DNA of 64,000 nucleotides from Nocardia vinacea (GCF_035920345.1 NZ_CP109149.1:5456001-5520000); one strand, 5' to 3'. Shown: positions 8,425 through 18,022, counted from the stretch's first letter. Made by a program: numbers and translations. The notes: a model not told the origin generated them from the letters alone.

Positions 8425-9996
8425 TCACAACGGGAGCGGATCGGCCGCGGTGAGTTCCGGCCGCGCCGGTGGCCCGGGCATCATATCGGCAACCCCGGCG
8501 CGCACCCACACCGCCTCGAGTCCGCCGGAGGTCAGCCGCACCCGCCAATCCGCCGCTGCGCCAGGATGATCGGTGCGCCGGTGCATCCCGCGACTCTCCG
8601 CGCGCGCGAGCGCACTGTATTTGGTCCAGCGCGCCACCGCCAGCAGCGCCGCCGCCTGCCTGGCGCGCAACCGGTCCACGCCGAATCCGCCGAGATCGAA
8701 GTCGGCGCCCGGCCACATGGCGTCGAGTTCACCGATGCTGTCGCGCAGACTTCCCGCGCTGCGCCAGTAGCTGCGCCGCAATGGCAGCGTGTGCTCCTGC
8801 ACCAACCCGATCACCGCGCGCGGATCGATGCGGGCCACCGGATTCAGTCCCGCACCGGCCACCTCGCGCACCGGGCCCGTCACGCCGCGCCCACGTGCGA
8901 AGCTCGCGGCACCCTTTCCGGCCCACACACCCGAGGCGATGGCCCATGCTCCGCCCTGACCGCCGAAGCCGCTGACCGCGCCCGTGATCGGCTCGCGCGT
9001 CATCACATCGCCCGCACCGTAGAGCCCGGCCACGGTGGTCGCGCAGTCGGTCCCGCCTATGCGCAACCCGCCGGTCCCGCGGACCGTCCCCTCGAGCACC
9101 GCGCGCAGCGGTACGCGGCGGGTGTGGTCGACCAGCCCCTGTCTGGAGAGCCACCGCCGGACCGGGTAGGGCACATCATCCAGGGCCGCGTAGATCCGGC
9201 GACCATCCGCGATCGCGGTGAATGCCGCCGAGCGATGACCGGTGATCTCCGCACCGGATTCGTCGTAGAGCGTCGCGAAATGCAGTGCCAGCCCGGGGGC
9301 GAAGGCGGTGTCGCGGGGTCCGGGCACATCTGGTACCAGACCGTAGGCGCTGGAGAATTCCATGCCCGACAGTTGCGCGCCCGCCTCGGCGGCCAGCAGC
9401 AGTCCGTCGCCGGTATCCACATCGGTGCCCGCGCCGCCGGAGAGGAAGGCGCAGCCGCCGGTGGCGACGACGACCGCCCCGGCTCGGATGGTCCAGATCC
9501 GAAAGCCGTTGTGCCGCTGCACACCGACCGCACCGGCGACCACGCCGTCGCGATCGACGAGCAGTTGCAGGGCGGGATGGTGATCGAGAATGCGCACTCC
9601 GGCTTCGAGCAGGCTGCGGCGCATCCGGCGCAGATAGCCTGCGCCGTCGAGGCATACGCGCAAGGGTGTTGCGCCGTTACCCTCACCGGGAAACCGATAA
9701 CCCCACGCCACGAGCTGTTCGATCCGCCGGTGCGTTTCGTCGAGTACGCGCAGCATCCATTCCGGTTCGGCGAGCCCGCCGCCGTGTGCGTATGCGCGCC
9801 GCACCGCCTCATCTCGCGCGGTCCCCGGCGGGATATTCCACAGCGAGGTCGTCCCGGCGGCGGTCGGCCCGCTGGCACCGCAGCGGCTTTTGTCGACGAG
9901 CGTCACCCGAGCGCCCGCGGTGGCGGCCGAGATGGCGGCCCAAGTCCCGGCGGGGCCGCCGCCGAGGACGAGCACATCCGTCTCGAATTCCGTCAC
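8425..9996 (-). CDS. FAD-dependent oxidoreductase, fumarate reductase/succinate dehydrogenase flavoprotein family
   Basis: About 523 aa. The dinucleotide fold is at the start (DVLVLGGGPAGTWAAISAA, then VTLVDKSRCGASG), and a second FAD contact reads GLYGAGDVMTREPITG. The middle holds GGCAFLSGGAGTDVDTGDG, typical of the FRD/SDH/aspartate-oxidase superfamily. The C-terminal helical domain is rich in Arg. GTG 9996 is preferred because the flavin fold begins a few residues later; an in-frame GTG at 10023 is possible, and neither has a strong ribosome site. It follows a small membrane protein gene, suggesting membrane-linked electron transfer. The substrate is unknown. Confidence 0.7.
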   Translation of the reverse strand: MTEFETDVLVLGGGPAGTWAAISAATAGARVTLVDKSRCGASGPTAAGTTSLWNIPPGTARDEAVRRAYAHGGGLAEPEWMLRVLDETHRRIEQLVAWGYRFPGEGNGATPLRVCLDGAGYLRRMRRSLLEAGVRILDHHPALQLLVDRDGVVAGAVGVQRHNGFRIWTIRAGAVVVATGGCAFLSGGAGTDVDTGDGLLLAAEAGAQLSGMEFSSAYGLVPDVPGPRDTAFAPGLALHFATLYDESGAEITGHRSAAFTAIADGRRIYAALDDVPYPVRRWLSRQGLVDHTRRVPLRAVLEGTVRGTGGLRIGGTDCATTVAGLYGAGDVMTREPITGAVSGFGGQGGAWAIASGVWAGKGAASFARGRGVTGPVREVAGAGLNPVARIDPRAVIGLVQEHTLPLRRSYWRSAGSLRDSIGELDAMWPGADFDLGGFGVDRLRARQAAALLAVARWTKYSALARAESRGMHRRTDHPGAAADWRVRLTSGGLEAVWVRAGVADMMPGPPARPELTAADPLPL

Positions 9997-10047
9997 AAAT
10001 AGAAATGTTCGGCCACAATTCACGCGCCCGCAACCATTACCGATTTA

Positions 10048-10314
10048 TCAGCTCCACCACTGCGTCCACAGCAATATCCCGGCGACAATAAAAACGACCA
10101 CCGATCCGGAAAAAGCTGCCAATCCCCGATGATGATCTGAAAAAATTTGTGCGCCGAGGCCGATCGCCGAGGTGGCGACATGCCACGTCACCGATTCGCC
10201 GCCGGGTCCGGGAAAGCCGCGCCGAGCAGCGATTACCGCGGTACCGACAACGACGAGGGCCAGCACGAACATCCCACCGGCGACGATTCCGCTGAGTCCG
10301 CGCAGCACTCTCAC
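10048..10314 (-). CDS. Small membrane protein with two hydrophobic segments
   Basis: 88 aa. One hydrophobic helix covers roughly residues 8-30 (GIVAGGMFVLALVVVGTAVI) and another the C-terminal VVVFIVAGILLWTQWW. Between them lies a short Gly/Pro-rich loop. The start GTG overlaps the PHP gene stop (GTGA), and the flavoprotein gene follows, so the three form one operon. No family is recognised; a membrane partner of the flavoprotein is one possibility. Confidence 0.65.
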   Translation of the reverse strand: MRVLRGLSGIVAGGMFVLALVVVGTAVIAARRGFPGPGGESVTWHVATSAIGLGAQIFSDHHRGLAAFSGSVVVFIVAGILLWTQWWS

Positions 10315-11177
10315 GAGGCGATCACCGGCACGCCCGTCGCTTTGCCCGCGAGTTCCTCGAATTGCGCGGGGTCGGTGGTGAATTCACCTAGCCGGATGGT
10401 TTTGTTGGATCCGTGATAGTCCGATGAACCGGTGGTGATGAGACCGAGTTCGGCGGACAACTCCGTCAGCAGCGCGCGATCGGCCGCGGAATGGTCCGGG
10501 TGATCGATCTCGAGCCCGCCGAGTCCGAGCGTGGCCAGTTCACGAATATCGTCGATCGCCAGCAGCCGTCCGCGCTTACGCGCCCGAGTGTGCGCGAGCA
10601 CGCTGACCCCGCCCGCGGTCGCGATCATTTCGACGGCCCGGCGCAGCGGTGTATCCGCCTTCTCCGCGTAGTAGGGGCCGTGCGGGGCCAGCAATTCGGT
10701 GAAGGCCGCGTCCACAGTCGGCACCACACCGGCCGCGACGAGCGCGCGTGCCAGATGCGGACGGCCCGCTGACGGTCCGGCCGAGGCCAGGACCGCATCC
10801 GGATCGATGGGTAGTCCGTCGTCGCGCATGCGCTCGGCCATCGCGCGCAACCGCTCGACGCGTTCGGCGCGCAAGCGTTCCCGCTCGTCGGCGAAACACC
10901 GGTCGGTCGGGTCGAAGAGGTATGCCAGCAGATGCACCGGGACCGGCCACCCGTCCTCACCGAGCCCGATACACGACATCTCGATGCCCCGCACCAGCGT
11001 CAACCCCTTCGGTAGCGCGTCGACCGCTTCGGCCCACCCGGCGGTGGTGTCGTGGTCGGTGATCGCGACGACGTCCAGCCCGGCCGCCGCCGCGTTGCGG
11101 ACGAGTTCGGCCGGGGTGTCGGTACCGTCGGACGCGGTCGAATGGGTATGCAGGTCGATGCGCACGCCTTCTTTCAT
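10311..11177 (-). CDS. PHP-domain phosphoesterase
   Basis: 288 aa; a metal-dependent phosphoesterase of the PHP family, close to the 3',5'-nucleoside bisphosphate phosphatase type. N-terminal metal ligands are seen in IDLHTHSTASDGTDTP and VVAITDHDTTAGW; later His residues lie in VLAHTRARK, LEIDHPDH and TGSSDYHGSNK. It is expected to be a soluble enzyme cleaving small phosphoesters such as pAp, but the substrate is inferred. It heads the operon with the membrane protein and flavoprotein genes and is divergent from corA. Confidence 0.82.
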   Translation of the reverse strand: MKEGVRIDLHTHSTASDGTDTPAELVRNAAAAGLDVVAITDHDTTAGWAEAVDALPKGLTLVRGIEMSCIGLGEDGWPVPVHLLAYLFDPTDRCFADERERLRAERVERLRAMAERMRDDGLPIDPDAVLASAGPSAGRPHLARALVAAGVVPTVDAAFTELLAPHGPYYAEKADTPLRRAVEMIATAGGVSVLAHTRARKRGRLLAIDDIRELATLGLGGLEIDHPDHSAADRALLTELSAELGLITTGSSDYHGSNKTIRLGEFTTDPAQFEELAGKATGVPVIAS

Positions 11178-11227
11178 ACCGTGCGCTCACACGGCGCACG
11201 CACGCGCACGCGACGTAGCATCGGTCG

Positions 11228-12304
11228 GTGCCATCAATTCCGCCGCTACCGTCGTTCCGGAGCCAGAGCCGGGCACGTAGGCAACTGCCCCATATCCCGG
11301 TCCCCACAGCGCGTGCGGTGGTCGACTGTGCCGTATACATCGACGGCAGGCGGCTGCCCGGCCATTTCAGCCATGCGGACGCAATGGCCGAGGTCAGCAA
11401 TCGCGGAGCCGGATTCGTATGGGTCGGACTGCACGACCCGGACGAGTACCAGATGGCCGATATCGCCAAGGTCTTCGACCTGCACCCCTTGGCCGTCGAG
11501 GACGTCATCCACGCTCATCAGCGGCCGAAGCTGGAACGCTACGACGACACGCTGTTCCTCGTCCTGCGCACTGTCAGCTACGTTCCACACGAAATCCATT
11601 CGGTCAGCGAGATCGTCGAGACCGGCGACCTCATGGTCTTCACCGGCCCCAATTTCGCGGTGACGGTTCGGCACGGTGAGCACACCGGACTAGCCGGTGT
11701 CCGAAAGGAATTGGAGGATCGTCCCGACCAGCTCATGCTCGGTCCCGGTGCGGTGCTGCACGCGGTCGCCGACCACGTCGTGGATTCCTATGTGGCGGTG
11801 GCCCAGTCGGTCGAGAACGATATCGACGAGATGGAAGAAGAAGTCTTCACACCGCGCAGCGCGGTGACCATCGAATCGATCTACCAGCTCAAGCGAGAGG
11901 TCGTCGAGCTGCGTCGCGCGGTGAATCCGCTAGGCACCGCGCTCGAGGCACTCGGCCGCAACACCACAATGCCGTTACCCAAGGAAATTCGGCGTTATCT
12001 GCGCGATGTCGCCGATCACCACACCGCGGTGGCCGAGCGGATCAACGATTTCGACGAGGCGCTCAGCGCTCTGATCACCGCGGCGCTCGCCAAGGTCGGC
12101 GTGCAGCAGAACACCGATATGCGCAAGATCTCGTCCTGGGTCGCCATCGCGGCGGTGCCGACGATGATCGCCGGCATCTACGGGATGAATTTCACACATA
12201 TGCCGGGGCTGGAGGCAACCTGGGGCTTCTGGATCGTCATCGTGATCACCCTCGCCATCTGCCTCGGACTGTACGTCAACTTCCACCGCAACAACTGGCT
12301 CTGA
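11228..12304 (+). CDS. corA: CorA-type magnesium/cobalt transporter
   Basis: 358 aa. A large cytoplasmic N-domain (FVWVGLHDPDEYQMADIAK, then HPLAVEDVIHAHQRPKLE) is followed by a long helix and two C-terminal membrane helices. The pore motif GMN is present in AGIYGMNFTHMPG between them. This is the standard homopentameric Mg2+ channel of the inner membrane. Position and size match Rv1239c of M. tuberculosis. The GTG start at 11228 is the first in frame; the ribosome site is weak. It converges with the SUFU-domain gene, three bases apart. Confidence 0.93.
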   Translation: MPSIPPLPSFRSQSRARRQLPHIPVPTARAVVDCAVYIDGRRLPGHFSHADAMAEVSNRGAGFVWVGLHDPDEYQMADIAKVFDLHPLAVEDVIHAHQRPKLERYDDTLFLVLRTVSYVPHEIHSVSEIVETGDLMVFTGPNFAVTVRHGEHTGLAGVRKELEDRPDQLMLGPGAVLHAVADHVVDSYVAVAQSVENDIDEMEEEVFTPRSAVTIESIYQLKREVVELRRAVNPLGTALEALGRNTTMPLPKEIRRYLRDVADHHTAVAERINDFDEALSALITAALAKVGVQQNTDMRKISSWVAIAAVPTMIAGIYGMNFTHMPGLEATWGFWIVIVITLAICLGLYVNFHRNNWL

Positions 12305-12307
12305 GAA

Positions 12308-12889
12308 CTACAGCGACGCAGCGCCTCTGGCCGGATCATGCACATCGATCCCGGCCTCGGCCCACGCATCACGCAACGCCTGCGCACCGCGCACCCGCAC
12401 CCAGGCCGCCTCGGTCGCGGTCACCGGAACCACCGCGAAGTACCGCACCGGTTCGGCGGGTTCGGGCAGCGTGACTTCGGGAATATCGCTGTCCCCCAAC
12501 AGCACCGCGGTGAACGGCGCGTCGCGCCACATCGGCTCACCCAGATCGAGCAGCGCATCGGCTTGCAGCACAACACCTTCCACGGCGGGCGCCGCGGCGA
12601 GCACGCCGAGCGTGCGGGCGAGTCCGGAACTCGGGCCGACCCCGGCACGCAGCGTCAGCACCAATTCGGCCCGCGGCCCGCGCACCGGATCGGCGTGCAG
12701 GTCACCGGGATCGCCCATGGGATGACGTGATCCGCCGAGGGTCACGTAGTGCACCAGCTCGTCGCCGGGAATGCGCAGAATCTCGATTGGCTCCAAGCCC
12801 AGGAAGGTCACCGACGCGGAGTCGACACCCGTCGAGGCGGCACCGAAGTGATCCAGCACCTCGGCGCGGACCTTGTCCACAACTTCCAT
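12308..12889 (-). CDS. Suppressor-of-fused (SUFU) domain protein
   Basis: 193 aa, matching the single bacterial SUFU-like domain. Supporting stretches are EILRIPGDELVHYVTLGG, ELVLTLRAGVGPSSGLART and the C-terminal PVRYFAVVPVTATEAAWV. Bacterial SUFU proteins are soluble; some act as immunity proteins for polymorphic toxins, but this copy sits in a conserved core operon, so that role is doubtful. ATG 12889 is four bases after the stop of the stress-protein gene, so the two are coupled. Confidence 0.7.
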   Translation of the reverse strand: MEVVDKVRAEVLDHFGAASTGVDSASVTFLGLEPIEILRIPGDELVHYVTLGGSRHPMGDPGDLHADPVRGPRAELVLTLRAGVGPSSGLARTLGVLAAAPAVEGVVLQADALLDLGEPMWRDAPFTAVLLGDSDIPEVTLPEPAEPVRYFAVVPVTATEAAWVRVRGAQALRDAWAEAGIDVHDPARGAASL

Positions 12890-12893
12890 GCGC

Positions 12894-13385
12894 TCAGATC
12901 GCCAACCGCGCCAGCATGTCCCGAGCCTGCTCGGCCGACTTCGGGTCGCACAGCACGTCATAGCGGCCCGCCACCAACTGCATCGTGGAGGCGAAATCGC
13001 GCTGTCCCCTGGTCGCCGCGTACGGGATCGAGGTGGAGATGACGCCGAAGATGATGCCGCCGACCAAGCCGACCAGCACCGGCGCGAAACCGCCGCTGGT
13101 GGTGAACAAGCTCAACAGCAGGCCGAGGAACAGGCCGAGCCACGCGCCCGAAACCACCCCACCGCCGATTACCTTGCCCCAGGTCAGTCGGTACAGCACG
13201 CGCTCGACCTGCATCAGGTCCACGCCGACGATGGTCACGTCTTGCACAGGGAACTCGTTGTCGGCCAGGAAGTCGACCGCCTTCTGCGCCTCGGCATAGG
13301 TCGGATACGAGCCGACCGGCCAGCCCGATGGCGGCGTCGGCAGACCCTGGCGCGCGCGATTCGAGTTCCCCAAGGGATTCGTCAT
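12894..13385 (-). CDS. General stress protein 17M-like membrane protein (Rv1234-like)
   Basis: 163 aa. The N-terminal part GWPVGSYPTYAEAQKAVDF and VTIVGVDLMQVERV is the GSP17M-type soluble domain; two closely spaced glycine-rich membrane helices follow (WLGLFLGLLLSLF and APVLVGLVGGIIFGVIS). The gene corresponds by position to Rv1234. It lies in a minus-strand operon with the CitE-like lyase 12 bases upstream and the SUFU gene downstream. The function is unknown. Confidence 0.75.
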   Translation of the reverse strand: MTNPLGNSNRARQGLPTPPSGWPVGSYPTYAEAQKAVDFLADNEFPVQDVTIVGVDLMQVERVLYRLTWGKVIGGGVVSGAWLGLFLGLLLSLFTTSGGFAPVLVGLVGGIIFGVISTSIPYAATRGQRDFASTMQLVAGRYDVLCDPKSAEQARDMLARLAI

Positions 13386-13397
13386 ATCTCTATTCTG

Positions 13398-14369
13398 CTA
13401 TTCCGAACCGGAGTTCGGGGGTGTGAAACGCGTGGTCCCCATCTCTGGAGACCTCAGCATCCCCGCAGCTCGGCCCTTATCAGCGATTACCTGAGCCATC
13501 TTCGCGCTGGCCTCATCGATCATTTCGTCGCCGAGCATTACCGCTCCGCGCGCACCGCCTTTTTCCGAGGTGTGGAAGGCGTAGGCATCCAGAATCAGCT
13601 CGGCGCGATCGTAATCGGCCTGGCGCGGACTGAAGATCTCGTTCGCGGCTTCGATCTGTCCGGGATGCAACACCCATTTACCGTCGAAACCGAGTGCCGC
13701 GGTGCGCCCGGCCGCCCGGCGGAATCCATCGATATCCCGAATTTGCAGGTAGGGACCGTCGATTGCCTGCAGGCCGTGCGCGCGGGCGGCGAGCAGGATG
13801 GTCATCAGAATGTGGTGGTAGGCATCGCCGGTGTCATAGCCCTCGGGCTGTTCACCGACCACCAGCGTGCGCATATTGATACTGGCCATGAAGTCGGCCG
13901 GACCGAAGACCAGGGTCTGCACCCGCGGGCTCGCGGTGGCGATCTCATCTATATTGCGCAACCCCATGGCGTTCTCGATCTGCGGTTCGATTCCGATCCG
14001 CCCGACCTCGAGCCCGCTGGCCTTCTCCAATTGCGTGAGCAGCAGGTCCAGGGCCTGCACCTGACCGGCATCGGTCACCTTCGGCAGCAGAATCGCGTCG
14101 AGTGCCGAGCCCGCGCCCTCGACCACGGTGATCACATCGGCATAGGTCCACCGGGTGGTCCAATCGTTGACCCGCACCACCCGCAGCTGATCGCCCCAGC
14201 CGGTGTCGTTCAGCGCGGCGACGATATTCGCGCGGGCCTCGGCCTTGGCGGCGGGCGCTACCGCATCCTCCAGATCGAGAAATACCTCGTCGACCGGCAA
14301 GCCCTTGGCTTTATCGATCATCTTCTTGCTGCTACCGGGGCAGGCGAGCACCGAGCGGCGCGGCTTCAT
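13398..14369 (-). CDS. CoA ester lyase, CitE/HpcH-HpaI aldolase family
   Basis: 323 aa TIM-barrel enzyme. Landmarks: RRSVLACPGSSKKMIDKA at the start, the acidic metal site VFLDLEDAVAP, the Glu in GIEPQIENAMGL and ALGFDGKWVLHPGQ near the end. The family cleaves or hydrolyses acyl-CoA thioesters such as citramalyl-CoA or malyl-CoA; the exact substrate is not visible. ATG 14369 follows GGGAG by five bases. It heads the operon with the stress and SUFU genes and is divergent from the MgtE_N/CBS gene. Confidence 0.85.
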   Translation of the reverse strand: MKPRRSVLACPGSSKKMIDKAKGLPVDEVFLDLEDAVAPAAKAEARANIVAALNDTGWGDQLRVVRVNDWTTRWTYADVITVVEGAGSALDAILLPKVTDAGQVQALDLLLTQLEKASGLEVGRIGIEPQIENAMGLRNIDEIATASPRVQTLVFGPADFMASINMRTLVVGEQPEGYDTGDAYHHILMTILLAARAHGLQAIDGPYLQIRDIDGFRRAAGRTAALGFDGKWVLHPGQIEAANEIFSPRQADYDRAELILDAYAFHTSEKGGARGAVMLGDEMIDEASAKMAQVIADKGRAAGMLRSPEMGTTRFTPPNSGSE

Positions 14370-14433
14370 GATCACTCCCGTCGATCGTGGCATGGTGTGA
14401 GTACCGGTCCGCGAACCCTCTAACCTGACAGCC

Positions 14434-15741
14434 ATGGCAGCAACCAGGGTGTACGTCGCCAGGCTGGCCGGACTGGTGGTACTCGGCCCGGACGGCGAGT
14501 CTATCGGCCGCATCCGCGACGTCGTCGTGGCCGTCCGCTACGACCGCCAGCAACCCCGGGTGCACGGCCTGGTTGTCGAATTGCCGTCCCGGCGCCGGAT
14601 TTTCGTACCGATGCTGCGGGTGACCACGATCGAACCCGGTGTCGTCGCGCTCAATACCGGCACGGTGAGCCTGCGCCGCTTCACCCAGCGTCCGGGCGAG
14701 ATGCTCGCCCTCGCGCAGATCGTGGATTCTTCGGTGCGCGTTGATGATCCGGATCTGCCGGATCTCGCGGATGTCGATGTGCTCGTGGTCGATCTGGGCA
14801 TCGAACAGACCCGGACCAGAGACTGGCGGGTCACCAGGGTCGCGGTGCGCGGACATCGCAGGCTCGGCCGCCGCCGGACCGTGCATGTAGTGGACTGGAT
14901 GCAGGTCAGCGGGCTGACGCCGTACGAGATCGGCAGGCCGGGCCAGGACGTCACCCAGTTGCTCGAGCAGTTCGAGGGCCTGCGTCCCGCCGATGTCGCG
15001 CATATGCTGCGCGAACTTCCCGAGAAGCGGCGCATCGAGGTGGCGATCGCACTCGACGACGAGCGACTCGCCGATGTCGTGCAGGAACTTCCCGACGACG
15101 ACCAGGTCGATCTGCTCGGCCATCTCGAGGTGCGCCGCGCGGCCGACGTGCTCGAGGCGATGGATCCCGACGACGCCGCCGACCTGCTCGGCGAACTGCC
15201 GAAGGGTGAGCGGGAATCGCTGCTGGCACTGATGGATCCGGAGGAGTCCGAACCCGTCCGCAGGCTGCTCGAACACTCGCCCGATACCGCGGGTGGTCTG
15301 ATGACGCCGAAACCGGTGGTCCTGACTCCGGCCACCACCGTCGCCGAAGCGCTTGCCCGAGTGCGCAATCCGGATCTGACACCCGCGCTGGCCACCATGG
15401 TGTTCGTGGTGCGGCCGCCGACCGCAACGCCGACCGGCCGCTTCCTCGGCACGGTGCATTTGCAGCGACTGCTGCGCGAACCCCCGGCACACCTGGTCGG
15501 CGGCATCCTCGACACCGATCTGGCTCCCCTGCGTCCCGATGCCTCGCTCGGGGCGGTGACCCGCTATTTCGCCACCTACAACCTGGTCTGCGGTCCGGTG
15601 GTGGACGAGGAGAACCATCTGGTCGGCGCGGTCAGTGTGGACGACGTGCTCGATCATCTACTACCGGAAGATTGGCGCGAGCAGGAAGATACGGCCCACG
15701 ACGCGGTCGTGGGCCACGAGGGGGTAGCCGATGCCGAGTGA
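14434..15741 (+). CDS. MgtE N-terminal and CBS-domain protein without channel (Rv1232c-like)
   Basis: 435 aa. The first 150 residues contain a PRC-barrel-like start (VLGPDGESIGRIRDVVV). Next comes an MgtE_N superhelical repeat region (DVAHMLRELPEKRRIEVAI, then LPDDDQVDLLGHLEVRRA), then two CBS domains ending VGAVSVDDVLDHLLPEDW. The five-helix MgtE channel is absent, so this is a soluble Mg2+/nucleotide-sensing module rather than a transporter. Length and order match Rv1232c. The stop overlaps the DUF1003 gene by 11 bases. Confidence 0.85.
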   Translation: MAATRVYVARLAGLVVLGPDGESIGRIRDVVVAVRYDRQQPRVHGLVVELPSRRRIFVPMLRVTTIEPGVVALNTGTVSLRRFTQRPGEMLALAQIVDSSVRVDDPDLPDLADVDVLVVDLGIEQTRTRDWRVTRVAVRGHRRLGRRRTVHVVDWMQVSGLTPYEIGRPGQDVTQLLEQFEGLRPADVAHMLRELPEKRRIEVAIALDDERLADVVQELPDDDQVDLLGHLEVRRAADVLEAMDPDDAADLLGELPKGERESLLALMDPEESEPVRRLLEHSPDTAGGLMTPKPVVLTPATTVAEALARVRNPDLTPALATMVFVVRPPTATPTGRFLGTVHLQRLLREPPAHLVGGILDTDLAPLRPDASLGAVTRYFATYNLVCGPVVDEENHLVGAVSVDDVLDHLLPEDWREQEDTAHDAVVGHEGVADAE

Positions 15742-16324
15742 GAAGACTCCGGCGCGCCAGCGCCTGGAAACGCCGATGGAATCGCGGTTCCGCTTCGATT
15801 ACGACGCCGAGGCGCTGGCCCGCTCCAGCGAGCGGGTCGCCCGATTCCTCGGCACCGGACGCTATCTCGCGATCCAGACGATTGTGGTGATCGTCTGGAT
15901 CCTGCTGAACGTCTTCGTGATCGCGCTGCGCTGGGATCCGTATCCGTTCATCCTGCTCAATCTCGCGTTCTCGACCCAAGCAGCGTATGCCGCACCGCTG
16001 ATCCTGTTGGCGCAGAACAGACAAGACAATCGCGACCGCGTGTCGCTGGAGGAGGACCGCACCAGGGCCGCCCAGACCAAGGCCGATACCGAATTCCTCG
16101 CCCGCGAGCTCGCATCGCTGCGGATCGCGGTCGGCGAGGTTGCTACGCGCGACTACTTGCGCAGGGAATTGGAGGAAATGCGAGAGGTGCTGGACCGGAT
16201 CGAGGCCGCGCAGTCACCCGATTCCGAGTCGAGCCCCGATAAACCGCCGAAGGCCAATCGCAAGAAAAGCTCCGGCAGAAAGCCGGGCACAGTTCAGGTT
16301 TCACCGCCAGTTGCTGACGATTGA
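15731..16324 (+). CDS. DUF1003 membrane protein (Rv1231c-like)
   Basis: 197 aa. Two membrane helices (IQTIVVIVWILLNVFVIAL and ILLNLAFSTQAAYAAPLIL) surround the DUF1003 signature DPYPFILLN, with QNRQDNRDR just after. A coiled-coil C-terminal tail and a Lys-rich end follow. ATG 15731 overlaps the MgtE_N/CBS gene, so the two are coupled and probably act together. The function of DUF1003 is unknown; it is widespread in actinomycetes near CBS/MgtE-like genes. Confidence 0.85.
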   Translation: MPSEKTPARQRLETPMESRFRFDYDAEALARSSERVARFLGTGRYLAIQTIVVIVWILLNVFVIALRWDPYPFILLNLAFSTQAAYAAPLILLAQNRQDNRDRVSLEEDRTRAAQTKADTEFLARELASLRIAVGEVATRDYLRRELEEMREVLDRIEAAQSPDSESSPDKPPKANRKKSSGRKPGTVQVSPPVADD

Positions 16325-16442
16325 CAGGAAATGCTCAACAAGGTTGTGACCCACGGGTAACCTGGACGACGTTGTCCCGAGCGGACGGGCAGGGGATGTC
16401 CCGGACAGGCGCTCTCACGACGTAGAGGATTGGTGTGGCCGA

Positions 16443-17906
16443 ATGCGAATCTCTGCTCCGATAACCGTCTCGGCCCTGGTCGTCGCTGGTCTTGTGGCCA
16501 CGGGCTCGGGTACCAATGCCACCCAATCCACCACTCCCGATACCGCACCCGAGGCTTTGCTCGCGGCGTCGACCGGGCCGTCCGCCGCCGACGGAACATC
16601 CGGCAACACCGGCGAAGCCGCATTGTCCCGGACAGTTGGTCTCCTTCCGGTAACGCCGGAGGCTCCCCGCAAACTTCGAGCAATGACTCCGCTTGCGGAC
16701 GGCACGCCACTGTTCGCGGGTTCGGTGCCGTTGCACGACATCGCCCTGCCCGCCACCGGCGGCGCGCTCGGGATCCCGGAAATCGTGCTCGCGGCCTATC
16801 GCAATGCCGAACTCGCACTGGAATCCTCGATGCCCGGCTGCGGTCTGTCGTGGAGTCTGCTGGCCGGTATCGGGCGGATCGAATCGCTGCACGCGGGCGG
16901 CGGACGCACCGACGCCGCGGGCACCACCGTGACGCCGATCTTCGGACCCGCGCTGGACGGCTCGCTACCGGGCAATGAGGTGATCAAGGCCGCCGACGGC
17001 ACCGCGGTGCGCGCCATCGGGCCGATGCAGTTCCTGCCGAGCACCTGGAGCCGGTACGCCGCCGACGGCAACGGTGACGGTATCGCCGACCCACACAATG
17101 TCTTCGACGCCTCGCTCGCCGCGGGCAAGTACCTCTGCTCGGGCGAGTTGAACCTGCGCGATCCGCAGCAGGAACTGCGCTCGGTGCTGCGCTACAACAA
17201 TTCGCTCGCCTACGCCGCCAATGTGCTGAGCTGGTCGGCGGCCTACCGCACCGGCGGCACTCCGAGCCAGGTGAACATCTCCCCCGATCTCATCCCGCCG
17301 GGTACCGCGCCGATCACGACGGGCGCGGACATGTTGGCCGCATCCACGTCGACACCGAAGACCACCACCACGACCGAACTGCCGCCGAATACCGTGACCA
17401 TCCAGACGCCGACCGAGGTGATGATCACCATCCCCGGTCTGCCGCCGATCCCCTGCGGCATCTTCTGCCCGCGGCCGGTACCCAAGCCGCCGTGCGATCC
17501 CCAGCAGGTGGCTCCGGCGCAGCTGCCCGCACCCGGCGATCCGGCGCAGTCGCCCATCGCGCCGGCGCAGACCTACGGTGCTGTGGAAAACGGTGAGCCG
17601 AAGGATCCTCAGCAGCAGAACCAGCAGCATCCGGATCAGCAGCAGCCGCAGCGGCAACCCGCCAATTGCACTCCGGCTCAACCGGATGCGGCCCAGCCCG
17701 CGCCCGCACCGAATGCACAGAATCCGGCGCAGTCGCCGGGCGAAACGCTGCAGAGCACCCTGGAGAAGACACCGGAGCCCGGTGTGGCCGATGCGCCGGA
17801 GCCGACGCAGACCGAAGCAGCTACCCCGCCGCCCGCACCGGGCATCACGCTCCCGTTCGGCATCGTGATCCCGCTGCCCGCCCCAGCACCGGCCCCGCAG
17901 GGCTGA
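16443..17906 (+). CDS. Secreted lytic transglycosylase with proline-rich C-terminus (Rv1230c-like)
   Basis: 487 aa. A signal peptide (residues 1-25) is followed by a linker and an SLT-like catalytic domain around residues 110-260: LLAGIGRIESLHAGG carries the catalytic Glu, and AIGPMQFLPSTWSRY and DGNGDGIADPHNVFDA follow. The last 200 residues are Pro/Gln/Ala-rich with TTT stretches, probably a wall-spanning or disordered region. It should cleave peptidoglycan glycan strands. It is followed by a paralog lacking the tail. Position matches Rv1230c. Confidence 0.85.
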   Translation: MRISAPITVSALVVAGLVATGSGTNATQSTTPDTAPEALLAASTGPSAADGTSGNTGEAALSRTVGLLPVTPEAPRKLRAMTPLADGTPLFAGSVPLHDIALPATGGALGIPEIVLAAYRNAELALESSMPGCGLSWSLLAGIGRIESLHAGGGRTDAAGTTVTPIFGPALDGSLPGNEVIKAADGTAVRAIGPMQFLPSTWSRYAADGNGDGIADPHNVFDASLAAGKYLCSGELNLRDPQQELRSVLRYNNSLAYAANVLSWSAAYRTGGTPSQVNISPDLIPPGTAPITTGADMLAASTSTPKTTTTTELPPNTVTIQTPTEVMITIPGLPPIPCGIFCPRPVPKPPCDPQQVAPAQLPAPGDPAQSPIAPAQTYGAVENGEPKDPQQQNQQHPDQQQPQRQPANCTPAQPDAAQPAPAPNAQNPAQSPGETLQSTLEKTPEPGVADAPEPTQTEAATPPPAPGITLPFGIVIPLPAPAPAPQG

Positions 17907-17947
17907 GACCAGGACCGATATCGAAACGATGACGCCACACCGAGACC

Positions 17948-18022
17948 CGATAACGAAGCAGTAACAAAAAGGTCTCGAATGCGGTACTCTCTACTTCGTC
18001 CATCACGAAGGGCTCGTTATCG
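17948..18022 (+). promoter_or_regulatory. Candidate structured leader of the second transglycosylase gene
   Basis: A 9-bp long-range stem (CGATAACGA 17948-17956 / TCGTTATCG 18014-18022) encloses a smaller hairpin (CTTCGT 17994-17999 / ACGAAG 18005-18010). It ends 24 bases before the GTG start at 18047, with GGAGGG immediately downstream. I do not recognise a known riboswitch. A structured 5' leader or an operator pair are both possible. Confidence 0.35.

Noticed and set aside
12308..12889. SUFU protein as polymorphic toxin immunity gene
   Set aside because: No toxin gene is adjacent and the gene sits in a core operon next to corA.
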